Shown in pieces: positions 16,043 to 25,892 of a stretch of DNA of 64,000 bases. Both the position numbers and the translations under genes were made by a program. Under the pieces are notes generated by a model. That model had not been told where the DNA came from. It worked only from the letters and a program-made list of their open reading frames with translations, and did no database searches. Source of the DNA: Euryhalocaulis sp050486445 (GTDB taxonomy: Bacteria > Pseudomonadota > Alphaproteobacteria > Caulobacterales > Maricaulaceae); assembly GCA_050486445.1 (NCBI GenBank), contig JBJHDH010000002.1:88116-152115 (forward strand), given 5' to 3'. The stretch's first letter is position 1. Each line of letters opens with the position of its first letter.

Positions 16043-17549
16043 TTCGGCATTCGCAGAAGCCGGGTTCAAGAAAACGATTGAAGCGCTCAAGCAGGAAATC
16101 GTCGATCTCTATTTATCCGACGAGATTCCGTGGGTGATCGGCTATAGCGGCGGGAAAGATTCCACGGCTGTCTTGCAGTTGGTCTGGCTGGCGCTCGCAG
16201 GGCTGCCCGAAGACGAGCGTTCGAAGCCGGTTTATGTCATCAGCACCGATACTCTCGTTGAAAACCCCGTCGTGGCCTTGTGGGTTTCGAAGTCGCTTGA
16301 CCGGATGGGGCGTCATGCAGCCGATCAGAGTCTTCCGCTGACGGCGCACAGGCTGACGCCTGCGCCGGAGAACACGTTCTGGGTCAATCTGATCGGACGC
16401 GGCTATCCCGCGCCACGGCCGAAATTCAGGTGGTGCACCGAACGCCTGAAGATCAACCCTTCAACACAGTTTATCAGTTCGGTCGTCCAGAAGCACGGGG
16501 AAGCCATCCTCGTTCTGGGGACGCGCAAAGCCGAGAGCACGGCCCGCGCCAGGGTGATGGAACGCTTCGAGCAAAAGCGGGTACGCGACCGCCTGAGCCC
16601 GAACGGAAGCTTGCCGAACTCCTACGTCTATTCGCCAATCGAAGACTGGTCGAATGATGATGTGTGGATGTTTCTCATGCAGGTCGGAAACCCATGGGGC
16701 TATAACAACAAAGACCTGCTGACGATGTATCAGGGCGCATCGGCGGACGGCGAATGCCCGCTTGTCGTAGATACCACCACGCCGAGCTGCGGCGACAGCC
16801 GCTTCGGATGCTGGGTGTGCACGCTTGTCGAAAAGGACAAGTCCATGCACGCCATGATCCAGAACGATGAGGAGAAGGAGTGGATGTTGCCGCTCCTTGA
16901 GCTGCGCAACAGGCTCGATCCTCCCAAAACTCCGGATGCTGACAGACCCATACGCGACTTCCGGCGCATGAACGGGGCCGTCCAGCTCTACAATGACAGG
17001 CCAATTCCCGGTCCCTACAAGCAGGAAGCCCGCGAGATGTGGCTTCGCCAGGTGCTGGAGGCCCAGAGGCATATCCGCGAGAATGGCCCCGAAGAAGTTT
17101 GCGATATCGAACTGATCACGCTGGAAGAGCTTGAGGAAATCCGGCGCATCTGGGTCGTCGAGAAACACGAAATCGAAGACACCCTGCCGCGCGTCTACGA
17201 GGACGCTACGGGTCAAGCCTATCCGGGCGGCAGTCTGGACGACAATCTCGTCATGGGCGCGACGGAAATGGAATTGCTGCGCGAGATTTGTGACGACGAC
17301 GATCTGCATTTCCAGCTCGTCCGTGAATTGCTCTCTATCGAGAAGCGGCACAAATCTATGCTGCGCAGAGCCGGATTGTTTGATGCGCTTGAATCCTCAT
17401 TCTACCGAAATTTCTACGAAGACGAGGACGATGCGGTCCAAAGGGCGCGGTTGAGGCGTGATGCCTTGGGCGAAGCGAAAGAGCGCGCCACAGATGAGCT
17501 TGCACCCGCCGAAGACCCCTCATCCCATATTGATGAGGCCTGCAAATGA
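16017..17549 (+). CDS. dndC: DNA sulfurtransferase DndC
   Basis: A 510-residue ATP-pyrophosphatase related to PAPS reductase. The PP-loop SGGKDS is at 44-49; a CTERLK motif follows near 140. The Cys cluster SCGDSRFGCWVC near 258-269 fits the [4Fe-4S] site described for DndC. It takes sulfur from DndA and delivers it to the DNA backbone within the DndCDE complex. The frame opens at 15963, but MAAKKPQRNS at 16017 is the likely start, inside the end of dndB. It overlaps dndD by the four bases ATGA. All hallmark residues are present, so the modification enzyme appears functional. Confidence 0.95.
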   Translation: MAAKKPQRNSAFAEAGFKKTIEALKQEIVDLYLSDEIPWVIGYSGGKDSTAVLQLVWLALAGLPEDERSKPVYVISTDTLVENPVVALWVSKSLDRMGRHAADQSLPLTAHRLTPAPENTFWVNLIGRGYPAPRPKFRWCTERLKINPSTQFISSVVQKHGEAILVLGTRKAESTARARVMERFEQKRVRDRLSPNGSLPNSYVYSPIEDWSNDDVWMFLMQVGNPWGYNNKDLLTMYQGASADGECPLVVDTTTPSCGDSRFGCWVCTLVEKDKSMHAMIQNDEEKEWMLPLLELRNRLDPPKTPDADRPIRDFRRMNGAVQLYNDRPIPGPYKQEAREMWLRQVLEAQRHIRENGPEEVCDIELITLEELEEIRRIWVVEKHEIEDTLPRVYEDATGQAYPGGSLDDNLVMGATEMELLREICDDDDLHFQLVRELLSIEKRHKSMLRRAGLFDALESSFYRNFYEDEDDAVQRARLRRDALGEAKERATDELAPAEDPSSHIDEACK

Positions 17550-19537
17550 TATTCGACGAAATCGTACTCCACAATTTCGGGCTTTATCAGGGAACGCAGC
17601 GCGTTGAACTCACCCCGCCGGCTTCCAACAAGCCCATCGTCCTCATCGGCGGGCTCAACGGCGGCGGGAAGACGACATTCTTGGATGCGCTGCAACTGGT
17701 ATTGTTCGGACCCCACGCAAAATGCTCCAACAGGGGCTCGCTCGCATATCCGGAATACCTCTCACGCTGCATCCACAGAAGACCGGGCAATGCCGAAGCC
17801 GGAATAGAGATCGCCTTTCGCCACACCGTGGAAGGAACGGAAGAGCACTATCATTTGCGCCGCTATTGGAAGACGAACGGCAACGGATGCAAGGAACGCT
17901 TTGAGGTCTTCAAGAACGGCCATGCGGAACCGACTCTGGCAGATAACTGGGCCACGCAGGTCGAAGAATTCTTCCCCGCCAATATCGCACATCTGTTCCT
18001 GTTCGACGGCGAGCAGGTGGAGGCCTATGCCTCACAAACCGATTCCTCCGCCCTGATCGGAGCGGCCATCCAGAACCTGTTGGGGCTGGATATGGTTGAC
18101 CAGCTCGATAAGGATTTGCTGGTCTATGAGCGCCGCAAACGCTCGGAAGACAAGGACGCGCCCCGCGACGCCGAGATCACATCCGCCCAGGATGCGGTGC
18201 GCGATTTGCGCCGCCGTGTTGATGCACTGAAACAAGAACGCGCTTCGCTGCAAACCCACCGGATCGACAAGCAGCGCAAGGCCCTACGGAAGGCCGAAGA
18301 GAAATACCGGAAGATCGGCGGAGCGCTCTACGACCAGAAAGATGCCATCGAGAACAAATGGTTCGGCTCCGTTCAGCACGTTAAGGACGGGGAAGCCATA
18401 TTGCGGGATTTTGCCGGAGGGGCCGCTCCCTTGCTTCTCGTGCGCGTCCTGCTTGAATCGGCCGAGCTGCGCGACCAGCACGAAGAGGAATGCCGCCGTG
18501 CGCGCGAACTTGCGGGCGCGCTCAAAGACCGGGACAAAGCGGCGCTCAAACATTTGCGCGGCCGGAAGGCGCAGAAGGAAGTGGTCGATGCGCTCAAGAC
18601 GTTCCTTGATGCCGACCGCGCCGAGCGTGAAGCGCTCGGAAAAAAAGACACCGTTCTCGACCTGACACCCGAAGTGCGCAGTGATCTGCATACGTTGCTT
18701 CGCGGAGATATGGACCAACTGGCTGCCGAGGCCGGAAAGCTCCTCGCCGACCAAAAGCACCGCCGCACAAGCGAGGAACACACACGGGTTGAATACGAGA
18801 GCATCCCCAGCTCGGATACCGTGGAGCATATCGCCAAGGAACGTGACGAGCTTCGTTCCGAGATCGCCGAGCTGGAAGCCATGCATGCGGCAATGGGGCA
18901 GGATATCGAGCGCCAGCAGCGTGAACTAGAACGCCGAGAGACGGCACTCGCCCGGCTGCTGGAGGCCGATGCGAAGGACCGCGGCCGCCGCGATGACCGC
19001 TCACGCATCCTTCGCCACTCAGGCAAGGTCCGCAAAACCCTGGAGGCTTTCCGCCATGCCGTCATCGCCCGTCATGTACGGCGTATCGAGCAACTGGTTC
19101 TGGAAAGCTACCGGCAATTGCTGCGCAAGAGCGGCCTTGTTACACGGCTTTCAATCGATCCCGAAGACTACGCCCTGACCCTGTACGGCCGTGACGACGA
19201 ACCTTTGAGCGCCGAAAGACTGTCTGCGGGTGAGCGCCAGCTTCTTGCGATTGCGCTGCTGTGGGGGCTGGCCAAGGCTTCGGGGCGTCCGTTGCCGACG
19301 GCCATCGATACACCGCTCGGGCGGCTGGATTCCATTCACCGGATGCATCTGGTCGAACGCTATCTGCCCTTTGCCAGCCATCAGATATTGCTGCTTTCCA
19401 CCGACGAAGAGATCGCGGGCGATTATCACGAGCGCCTGCGTCCATGGGTCGGGCACACCTATCAACTGACCTATGATGACAAGACGGGTGCGACGCAAAT
19501 CGCTGCCGGTTACCTGCCATCCAAGGAGGCCGCGTAA
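17546..19537 (+). CDS. dndD: DNA sulfur modification ATPase DndD
   Basis: A 663-residue SMC-like ATPase. Walker A is GLNGGGKT (36-43), LFLFDGEQVEAY lies near 152-163, coiled coil runs from about 210 to 530 with a break in the middle, and the C-terminal lobe has the ABC signature LSAGERQLLAIAL (near 558) and Walker B PTAIDTPLGRLD. DndD supplies ATPase activity to the DndCDE complex, probably to open or handle DNA. The gene is coupled to dndC (ATGA overlap) and to dndE (TAATG). It is related to the SMC-like ATPase at 9387-11369, which shares the FDGE motif. Confidence 0.94.
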   Translation: MIFDEIVLHNFGLYQGTQRVELTPPASNKPIVLIGGLNGGGKTTFLDALQLVLFGPHAKCSNRGSLAYPEYLSRCIHRRPGNAEAGIEIAFRHTVEGTEEHYHLRRYWKTNGNGCKERFEVFKNGHAEPTLADNWATQVEEFFPANIAHLFLFDGEQVEAYASQTDSSALIGAAIQNLLGLDMVDQLDKDLLVYERRKRSEDKDAPRDAEITSAQDAVRDLRRRVDALKQERASLQTHRIDKQRKALRKAEEKYRKIGGALYDQKDAIENKWFGSVQHVKDGEAILRDFAGGAAPLLLVRVLLESAELRDQHEEECRRARELAGALKDRDKAALKHLRGRKAQKEVVDALKTFLDADRAEREALGKKDTVLDLTPEVRSDLHTLLRGDMDQLAAEAGKLLADQKHRRTSEEHTRVEYESIPSSDTVEHIAKERDELRSEIAELEAMHAAMGQDIERQQRELERRETALARLLEADAKDRGRRDDRSRILRHSGKVRKTLEAFRHAVIARHVRRIEQLVLESYRQLLRKSGLVTRLSIDPEDYALTLYGRDDEPLSAERLSAGERQLLAIALLWGLAKASGRPLPTAIDTPLGRLDSIHRMHLVERYLPFASHQILLLSTDEEIAGDYHERLRPWVGHTYQLTYDDKTGATQIAAGYLPSKEAA

Positions 19538-19911
19538 TGGCGATAGAACACATACGCCTCTCCCAGCAGGCAAAAGACCAGCTCATCAAGCTGAAACGGG
19601 TTACGGGCATCGAGCACTGGAACGTGCTGTGCCGTTGGGCGCTGTGCCTGTCCCTGGCCGAACAGAGCGTGCCGCCCGCATCGAAGATCCCCGCCGACAG
19701 CAATGTCGAGATGAGCTGGAAGGTTTTTGCCGGACGCTACGCGGACCTCTACATCGCGCTTGTAAGGGAACGCTGTGTCCGCGACGGTCTGGGCACGGAC
19801 CCCGAGACGGTTGCGCAGCAATTCAGGCTGCATCTGCATCGGGGCATATCCTACCTCGCCGGAAACAAAGAGCTGCGCAAGATCGACGATCTCGTCGCGC
19901 TTGTCGCCTGA
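19537..19911 (+). CDS. dndE: DNA sulfur modification protein DndE
   Basis: A 124-residue protein, mostly helical, with the family's N-terminal IRLSQQAKDQLIKLKRVTGI and a C-terminal HLHRGISYLAG segment. DndE forms small assemblies that bind nicked double-stranded DNA and completes the DndCDE modification complex. The start codon shares one base with the dndD stop and has a strong AAGGAGG ribosome-binding site, which would keep DndE well expressed. Length is typical of DndE. Confidence 0.92.
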   Translation: MAIEHIRLSQQAKDQLIKLKRVTGIEHWNVLCRWALCLSLAEQSVPPASKIPADSNVEMSWKVFAGRYADLYIALVRERCVRDGLGTDPETVAQQFRLHLHRGISYLAGNKELRKIDDLVALVA

Positions 19912-19915
19912 TGCC

Positions 19916-21394
19916 GTGCGCGATGCTGAGGTTCATCTCCGCAACCGGGCACGAACGGCTATCGGCCGCGCGGAACCCTCACGCCCCTTAAAATGCGTCC
20001 TCGCCGACGGCATTCTCCGGTCAGGCATGCATCTGTTCGACTACGGATGCGGACGCGGTGATGATCTGCGCCATCTTGCAATGTTGGGATTTGATGCCAG
20101 CGGCTGGGACCCGGTTCACCGCCCCAATCATGAGCGCCGCAGCGCTCCCATCGTCAATATCGGTTACGTCGTCAACGTCATCGAAAACCCCGCCGAACGC
20201 CAGGAGGCGCTGCGCCGCGCATGGGCGCTCGCCGAGCAAATCCTGGTCGTCAGTGCACGGCTAACACTTGAAGCGAAGGCGTTACGCGAAAGCACGGACT
20301 ACGAAGACGGTCTCCTAACCAGCCGTGGCACGTTCCAGAAGTTCTTCGAACAGCAGGAACTCCGCCAGTGGATTGACAGGACACTTGAGGCGAATGCCGT
20401 TCCTGCCGCCCCCGGCGTCTTCTACGTGTTCCGCGATGAGCAGGCCCGCACGCAGTTCCTCGCCTCACGCTACCGCCGCCGCCTTGCGGCTCCGCGCCTC
20501 ACAAAATCCGCAGAGCTGTTCGCCAGACACGAAACGGTGCTCGCACCTCTCATGGAGTTCGTGGGCGAGCGTGGGCGCTTGCCCCAGGATGACGAGTTGC
20601 TGAACGCCGTTGAACTCGCTCAAGTGTTCGGCTCGATCCGCAAGGCGTTTCGCGTCGTTCTGTATGCGACCGATGAGGCTGACTGGGAGGCGGTCGGTAA
20701 AGAGCGCGGGCGCGACCTGTCGATCTATCTGGCGCTCTCGCAGTTTGAAGGACGCCCGCCTTTCGGAAAACTGCCGCTCGCGCTGCAACGAGATGTGAAA
20801 GCCTTTTTCGGGAACTACAAGCAGGCCTGCACCGAGGCCGACACACTCCTGTATTCTCTCGGGCAAACAGGCACCGTGGAAGAGGCTTGCCAGAATTCAG
20901 CCGTTGGCAAGCTCACGCCGAGCGCGCTGTATGTCCATGAATCGGCTTTGCCCGCACTTTCACCTGTCTTGCGCCTCTATGAAGGATGCGCCCGAGGCTA
21001 TCTCGGACGGGTGGATGGGGCCAACATCATCAAGATGCACCGGGGCGAGCCGAAGATATCCTATTTGAGCTACCCCGACTTCGATAGTGATCCGCACCCG
21101 CCGCTGGCAGAATCCCTCACCGTGCACTTGCAGACTTTCCGCGTGAAAACACGCAGTTTCCGCACTAGCAGCAACCGTCCGATCCTGCACCGCAAGGAGC
21201 TGTTCATATCAGAGGATCATCCCCTCCATGCGAAGTTTTCCCGCCTGACGCGGATCGAAGAAAGCAAGGGTCTGTTTGAAGATACCAGCCGTATAGGGAT
21301 GGAGGATGGCTGGAGCGAGACGCTTGCCGAGAAGGGCGTCTATCTCAAAGGGCACCGTCTCTTATCGCGGCCGGAAACCGAAAGTAAGACTTGA
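19916..21394 (+). CDS. Dnd-associated putative methyltransferase
   Basis: About 492 residues. The N-terminal half is a class I SAM-dependent methyltransferase: HLFDYGCGRGDDLRHL near residues 40-55, DASGWDPV, then VVNVIENPAERQEAL. It matches my memory of the family described as DNA phosphorothioation-associated putative methyltransferase. The C-terminal half is of unknown fold. The open frame starts inside dndE; the first plausible start after the dndE stop is GTG at 19916 (TTG at 19901 is an alternative), four bases downstream, so this is the last gene of the dndB operon. Substrate is unknown; it could methylate bases or phosphorothioate sites, both speculative. Confidence 0.85.
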   Translation: MRDAEVHLRNRARTAIGRAEPSRPLKCVLADGILRSGMHLFDYGCGRGDDLRHLAMLGFDASGWDPVHRPNHERRSAPIVNIGYVVNVIENPAERQEALRRAWALAEQILVVSARLTLEAKALRESTDYEDGLLTSRGTFQKFFEQQELRQWIDRTLEANAVPAAPGVFYVFRDEQARTQFLASRYRRRLAAPRLTKSAELFARHETVLAPLMEFVGERGRLPQDDELLNAVELAQVFGSIRKAFRVVLYATDEADWEAVGKERGRDLSIYLALSQFEGRPPFGKLPLALQRDVKAFFGNYKQACTEADTLLYSLGQTGTVEEACQNSAVGKLTPSALYVHESALPALSPVLRLYEGCARGYLGRVDGANIIKMHRGEPKISYLSYPDFDSDPHPPLAESLTVHLQTFRVKTRSFRTSSNRPILHRKELFISEDHPLHAKFSRLTRIEESKGLFEDTSRIGMEDGWSETLAEKGVYLKGHRLLSRPETESKT

Positions 21395-21640
21395 TCGACA
21401 TAGAGGACACTCTTTTTCGGTGCCAAGCTCTCCAGTGTTCATTCAGCAGAGGGGCACCAACACTGATCGTCGCAACAGATGCTGCGGCAGGAGCATCGAC
21501 TGGAAACTTGCAATGATTTCAGCAGCCTCCGGCCGGTTTTCAGGTATCATGAGAGGGCTATGGAGTAAACGTAGTTCTCATCACTATCCCGCATGCCCCG
21601 CCATCCTGCGCTACCGGCCCTGACCTGTCCGACGCACAGA

Positions 21641-22624
21641 TTACAGATGCGCGGCGGCGAAATCCGCGATGTCGCGGGCGATGTCGTGGTCATGGCCCAG
21701 CCAGATATGGCCGCCGTCCGGATAGATACGCAGACGGGCGCCAGGAATCGTTCCGGCCAGCTTTCTCGCGGTGCCGGCCGTGCCGAACCGGTCGTCCTCG
21801 ACCGAGAGAATAAGGGTCGGGACACGCAGCCCGGCGAAATCAGCGCTGGCCGGCTGGCCGGCGATTCTGGCGTCGTTCAGTGCGCCGCGCGCACGCGGGC
21901 TGACCGGCATCAGATCATCCAGGATTCTGTAGGCGCGCGCACGTTCGCTGACGCTGACCGTATCCAGCAAGGCCGGATCAGTGGCGAGCAGTGTTCCAAT
22001 GAGCCGTTTCGGCGCGGCCCGGCGGGCCATCCAGAACAGCGCATCGGATTCCAGCACGCGGCGCACGCTCCATTCGACCAGCGGACTCATCTCGACCGGA
22101 TCGCGATTGGCCACATTCGCCGCCGGAACCAGCAGGATCAGCGCCGAGCACCGATCCGGATGACGCAGCGCGAATTCAGCCGCGGGCAGAGCGCCCGCCG
22201 ATCCGCCGATGACCGCCAGCCGGTCAATACCCAGATAGTCGAGCAGGGCGGCGAAGACGTCCGCCTGATTGGCGGCGGAAGGGTCATCGGGAAAATCCGA
22301 GCGCAGATAGCCGAAACGCGACGGCGCGATAATGCGCCAGCCGCGTTCGGCGATGGCCTCGCCGAAAGTCAGGCCCTGATCGAACCCGCCGCCGGCGCCG
22401 TGGATCATCAGGATCGGCGCGCCCGCGCCGGTCTCGGCATATTCAAGGGCGCCGAAAGCCGTATCGATGATTTCACTCCGGCCAGCGATGCGCAGCAGCG
22501 CTGCGTCACGGGCGCGCGTAAAGGAGCGGTAGCCATACCCGCCGCCGGCAAGCGCGACCGCCAGCACGGCGCCGCCAAGCATGGTCCGGCGTGAAAGTCT
22601 GCGATCGGGGTGTCGCCCGCTCAT
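21641..22624 (-). CDS. Alpha/beta hydrolase with membrane-anchor N-terminus
   Basis: A 327-residue alpha/beta-fold hydrolase. After a twin-arginine-like and hydrophobic segment (RRTMLGGAVLAVALAGGG, residues 13-30), MIHGAGGGFDQG gives the oxyanion-hole HG motif and GGSAG (near 145) the nucleophile elbow. The acid is likely in SVEDDRFG and the histidine in GGHIWLGH near the end. Substrate unknown. Divergent from the flippase gene. It is the first gene of ordinary chromosomal composition after the Dnd island, so the island boundary lies between 21395 and 21640, where I see no tRNA or repeat. Confidence 0.8.
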   Translation of the reverse strand: MSGRHPDRRLSRRTMLGGAVLAVALAGGGYGYRSFTRARDAALLRIAGRSEIIDTAFGALEYAETGAGAPILMIHGAGGGFDQGLTFGEAIAERGWRIIAPSRFGYLRSDFPDDPSAANQADVFAALLDYLGIDRLAVIGGSAGALPAAEFALRHPDRCSALILLVPAANVANRDPVEMSPLVEWSVRRVLESDALFWMARRAAPKRLIGTLLATDPALLDTVSVSERARAYRILDDLMPVSPRARGALNDARIAGQPASADFAGLRVPTLILSVEDDRFGTAGTARKLAGTIPGARLRIYPDGGHIWLGHDHDIARDIADFAAAHL

Positions 22625-22833
22625 TGCGTTCCGCCCATCCGCTCTGGCCGCCGGAAATCCTGAATTTTATCCGGCAGGGACAGGCGGCGAGTCAAAGCAA
22701 AGGCCTCCATGCGCACTCTTGCGCACATGGCGAACACCCTTCCATTCGAGGCCCCTGCCCAAGACGGCAAAAGCCTGTAGAACAGGGCCGGGACATCTTT
22801 TTCTACTGGAATCGTTGCTTCTGGAATCGCGCC

Positions 22834-24435
22834 ATGGCTGGCGACGCCGACCTGCCCACGCCCGGCCCCACGCCCGGGGCCGCGAAACACGTCACGCGCG
22901 GCGACGTGGCGCGCGGCGCCGGTCTGGCGGGCCTGTCGCGCCTGGGCGCGCTGATCGAGGCCGCCGCCCAGCCGCTTTATGTCTGGATGTTCGGCCTGGC
23001 GTCCTATGGCGTCTATGTCGTGCTGTGGGGCGCGGTCAGCATGCTGACCAATATTCTCGATCTCGCCATGACCCATGCGTTGCAGCGCGTGGTTCCGGCG
23101 CAGGAGCGCGAGGCGCACGCGCACGGCGCGGTGAAGCTGGCCCTGCTGATCGCGCTCATCCCCTCGTCGCTGGCGGCGCTGCTGGTGACGCTGAACGCGA
23201 CGGCGATCGCGAATGTGTTTTCGGCGGCGCCGGAGGACGCAGCGCGCCTGCCCGCCGCCATCGGTTTTTTTGTCTGGGCGCTGCCGCTCTGGAGTTTTGT
23301 CGAGGTCGCCACCGCGGCGGCGCGGGCGCGGCGCGCCTTCGGCCCGGAAATCCGCCTGCGCATTTTCTGGGAGCAGCTCGCCCGGCTGGTCTTCGCCGCC
23401 GGATTTTTCCTGACCGGCGCCGTGGGCGTTCTGGAGCTGGGCGGGATGGGGCTGATGGCTGCGCATCTGTGTTCGCTCCTGCTCACCGCCGCGCTCTGCG
23501 TTCCGCTGCTGGGCCGCTATTACGATCTGCGCCTGCTGCTGCGCGCGCCCATCCCCCCGGCGCTGGCGCGCGAGCTGATCGGCAGCGGGCTGGCGCTGCT
23601 GCCTTCCGGACTGTCGCGACGGCTGCTGATCGACGCGCCGCCGGTGGCGCTGAACCTGGTCCTGCCCGGCGCGCAGGGAGCGCAGGCGGCCGGCCTGTTC
23701 GAGATCGCGCGCAAAATCTCCACCGTGCCGCATCTTGTCCGCCAGTCGTTCCGCTATGTGCTGGCGCCGCTGTCGGCGGCGCAGGCGCGGCTGGACCGCG
23801 CGCGCATCGCGCCGCTTTACGGCTTCGCCTGCCGGGTTTCGACGGCGCTGGTGATCCCGCTGGCCGGGCTGCTGATCTTCGCCGGGGCGGATATTCTCAG
23901 CCTCTACCGGCCAGAGGCCGCGGGGGCGCTGCCGCTGCTGATCGTGCTGGCGAGCGCACGCGCCTTCGAGGCCGTTGTCGGCCCGGCCGGCGAGATTGTG
24001 GAGATGACCGGGCATCGCGCTTTGCCGCTACTGAACAGCCTGATCGGCGTGGGGCTGTGGATCGCGCTGGCCGCCACGCTGGTTCCCCAGCCAGGGCCGC
24101 TGGGCGGACCGATGGGGATGGCGCTGGCCGTCAGCGCGGCGACCGTGGCCAGCGCCTGGGCCGCCACAATCGAGTTGCGGCTCAGCGACCGGCTCTGGCC
24201 GTTCGACAAACGCCTGTTGCTGGGGCTCGGCGCAGCGCTTTCCGGACTCGCGCTGATGGCGCTGGCGGAATCGCTGTTCGGGGGGCCGGTCCGCTTCGCT
24301 TTCGTGTTCACGCTCTGGTTGGTCTTTAGCTGGACGGCGTTGCGGTTCGGCCTCGCGCCGGAGGATCGTGAGGCGCTGGGCCCGGTCGCGCGCCGCCTGC
24401 GTCTGATCCGTGTTCCCTCTTCCCGGCCGGAGTGA
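22834..24435 (+). CDS. Polysaccharide (Wzx-like) flippase or exporter
   Basis: A 533-residue multi-spanning membrane protein with about 12-14 helices, in the oligosaccharide/polysaccharide exporter branch of the MOP superfamily. The N-terminal part (GDVARGAGLAGLSRLGALIE) leads into the first helix, typical of the family. Such proteins flip lipid-linked sugars across the inner membrane. The longer frame from 22591 has a low-quality N-terminus; MAGDADLPT at 22834 is preferred. It overlaps or abuts the MmgE/PrpD gene and is near a sugar-nucleotidyltransferase-like gene, so it may belong to a surface-polysaccharide locus, but no glycosyltransferases are close. Confidence 0.75.
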   Translation: MAGDADLPTPGPTPGAAKHVTRGDVARGAGLAGLSRLGALIEAAAQPLYVWMFGLASYGVYVVLWGAVSMLTNILDLAMTHALQRVVPAQEREAHAHGAVKLALLIALIPSSLAALLVTLNATAIANVFSAAPEDAARLPAAIGFFVWALPLWSFVEVATAAARARRAFGPEIRLRIFWEQLARLVFAAGFFLTGAVGVLELGGMGLMAAHLCSLLLTAALCVPLLGRYYDLRLLLRAPIPPALARELIGSGLALLPSGLSRRLLIDAPPVALNLVLPGAQGAQAAGLFEIARKISTVPHLVRQSFRYVLAPLSAAQARLDRARIAPLYGFACRVSTALVIPLAGLLIFAGADILSLYRPEAAGALPLLIVLASARAFEAVVGPAGEIVEMTGHRALPLLNSLIGVGLWIALAATLVPQPGPLGGPMGMALAVSAATVASAWAATIELRLSDRLWPFDKRLLLGLGAALSGLALMALAESLFGGPVRFAFVFTLWLVFSWTALRFGLAPEDREALGPVARRLRLIRVPSSRPE

Positions 24436-24448
24436 TATTCCGCCGCGC

Positions 24449-25861
24449 GTGGAGACCGAAACCAGTTCCAATCCGGCGGGCGCTTACGGGCGCTGGCTTG
24501 CCGAAACGCCCGCCGCATGGCCGGCGGCGGCGCTGGAATCGGCGCATCGCCAGTTTATCGACGTAATCGCCGTGATGGTTCCGGGCGCGGCGGCCCCGGC
24601 GGCGCGCCTGACCTTCGAAACGGTGAAAGACTGGGGCGCGGGCCCGGCCGCCGCCATCGGCATGGGCGCGCGCCTGGCCGCGCCCTGGGCGGCGCTGGTC
24701 AATGGAACCTCCGCCCACGCGCTGGATTTCGACGATAATTTCGACCCGGCCAAGGCGCACGCCACCGCCGTGCTGGCGCCCGCGATTCTGGCGCTGGCGG
24801 AGCAGGAAGGCGCACCCGGCGCCGCGTGCCTGGACGCCTATATCGCCGGATTGCAAATTCTGGGGCGGGTCGGCCAGGGAGTGAACCCCGTCCACCGCAA
24901 TCGCGGCTGGCACGCCACGGCCACGGTGGGGGCCATCGGCGCGGCGGCGGCCTGCGCCCGGCTGCTGCGGCTGGACGCCATACGCGCGGGCCATGCGCTG
25001 TCGCTATCGACCAGCATGGCGGCCGGCTTCATGTCGCAGTTCGGCACGATGGCCAAACCGCTGCACGCGGGTCTGGCCGCCAAATCGGGGGTCGTCGCCG
25101 CCTGTCTCGCCCGGTCCGGGATCAGCGCGGGAACGGAGACGTTCGACAGCCCCACCGGCATGAACCGGCTGATGGTCGGACCGGACTATGAATCGCTGCG
25201 CGACGGCCTCACCCATGTCGAGCACGGGCAGAATTTGCGCTTCGAGACGCAGCATATCGGCGAGCCGCTGCTGATCCTGTCCAGCGGCTTCCGCGTGAAA
25301 CGCTTCCCCAATTGCGGCAGCGCGCACCGCGCCATGGACGGGACGCTGGCGCTGATGCAGCAGCACGGCTTCACGGCCCAGGACGTGGACGCGGTGCATG
25401 TGCGCGCGCCGGTGACGCATCTGAACAATCTGATGTATCGCGCGCCCAAAGACGGGCTGGAGGCGAAATTCTCGCTGGAATACGGCGTGGCGCTGATCCT
25501 GCTGACCGGCCGGGCGCGGCTTTCTGATTTTACCGACGAGGCGGCGGGGCGCGACGATGCGCGAACCCTGTATCCGCGCATTCACCGCCACCCGGTAGAC
25601 AAGGCCGAAGGCGAATTTCCCACCGAAGTGGAGATCGTGCTGAAGGACGGGCGAACGCTGAAAACCGCTGTGCCGATGCCGATGGGCAGCATCGCCGCGC
25701 CCTTCCCCACCGAACAGTATTGGGCGAAATTCGAAGACTGCGTCGCCGGGTTGATCTCCGGCGAACGGACGGCGGCGCTGCGCACGGCGCTGGAAGGATT
25801 GCCGGAGCTGGAGTCCATCGGCGCACTGACCGCGCCGCTGGAAGGCCGGATTCCGGCGTAG
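24449..25861 (+). CDS. MmgE/PrpD family protein
   Basis: About 470 residues of the MmgE/PrpD family (2-methylcitrate dehydratase, aconitate decarboxylase and similar lyases). Hallmarks: NGTSAHALDFDD near residue 90, GWHATATVGAIGAAAA near 155, and KRFPNCGSAHRAMD near 290. The true substrate cannot be told; no prpB or prpC neighbour is present, so a role in propionate metabolism is not supported. Start is a GTG (24449, with GGAGTGA upstream); a GTG at 24410 inside the flippase gene is an alternative. Confidence 0.85.
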   Translation: METETSSNPAGAYGRWLAETPAAWPAAALESAHRQFIDVIAVMVPGAAAPAARLTFETVKDWGAGPAAAIGMGARLAAPWAALVNGTSAHALDFDDNFDPAKAHATAVLAPAILALAEQEGAPGAACLDAYIAGLQILGRVGQGVNPVHRNRGWHATATVGAIGAAAACARLLRLDAIRAGHALSLSTSMAAGFMSQFGTMAKPLHAGLAAKSGVVAACLARSGISAGTETFDSPTGMNRLMVGPDYESLRDGLTHVEHGQNLRFETQHIGEPLLILSSGFRVKRFPNCGSAHRAMDGTLALMQQHGFTAQDVDAVHVRAPVTHLNNLMYRAPKDGLEAKFSLEYGVALILLTGRARLSDFTDEAAGRDDARTLYPRIHRHPVDKAEGEFPTEVEIVLKDGRTLKTAVPMPMGSIAAPFPTEQYWAKFEDCVAGLISGERTAALRTALEGLPELESIGALTAPLEGRIPA

Positions 25862-25892
25862 AACAACAGACATATCCGGGACGGGACAGACC

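Noticed and set aside
21395..21640. An attachment site or tRNA at the end of the Dnd island
   Set aside because: No tRNA-like fold and no direct repeat matching the other side was seen; the boundary is set only by gene content.
22581..24329. A 582-codon frame overlapping the flippase gene in another frame
   Set aside because: Low-complexity Ala/Gly/Arg composition; the flippase frame has the transmembrane pattern.
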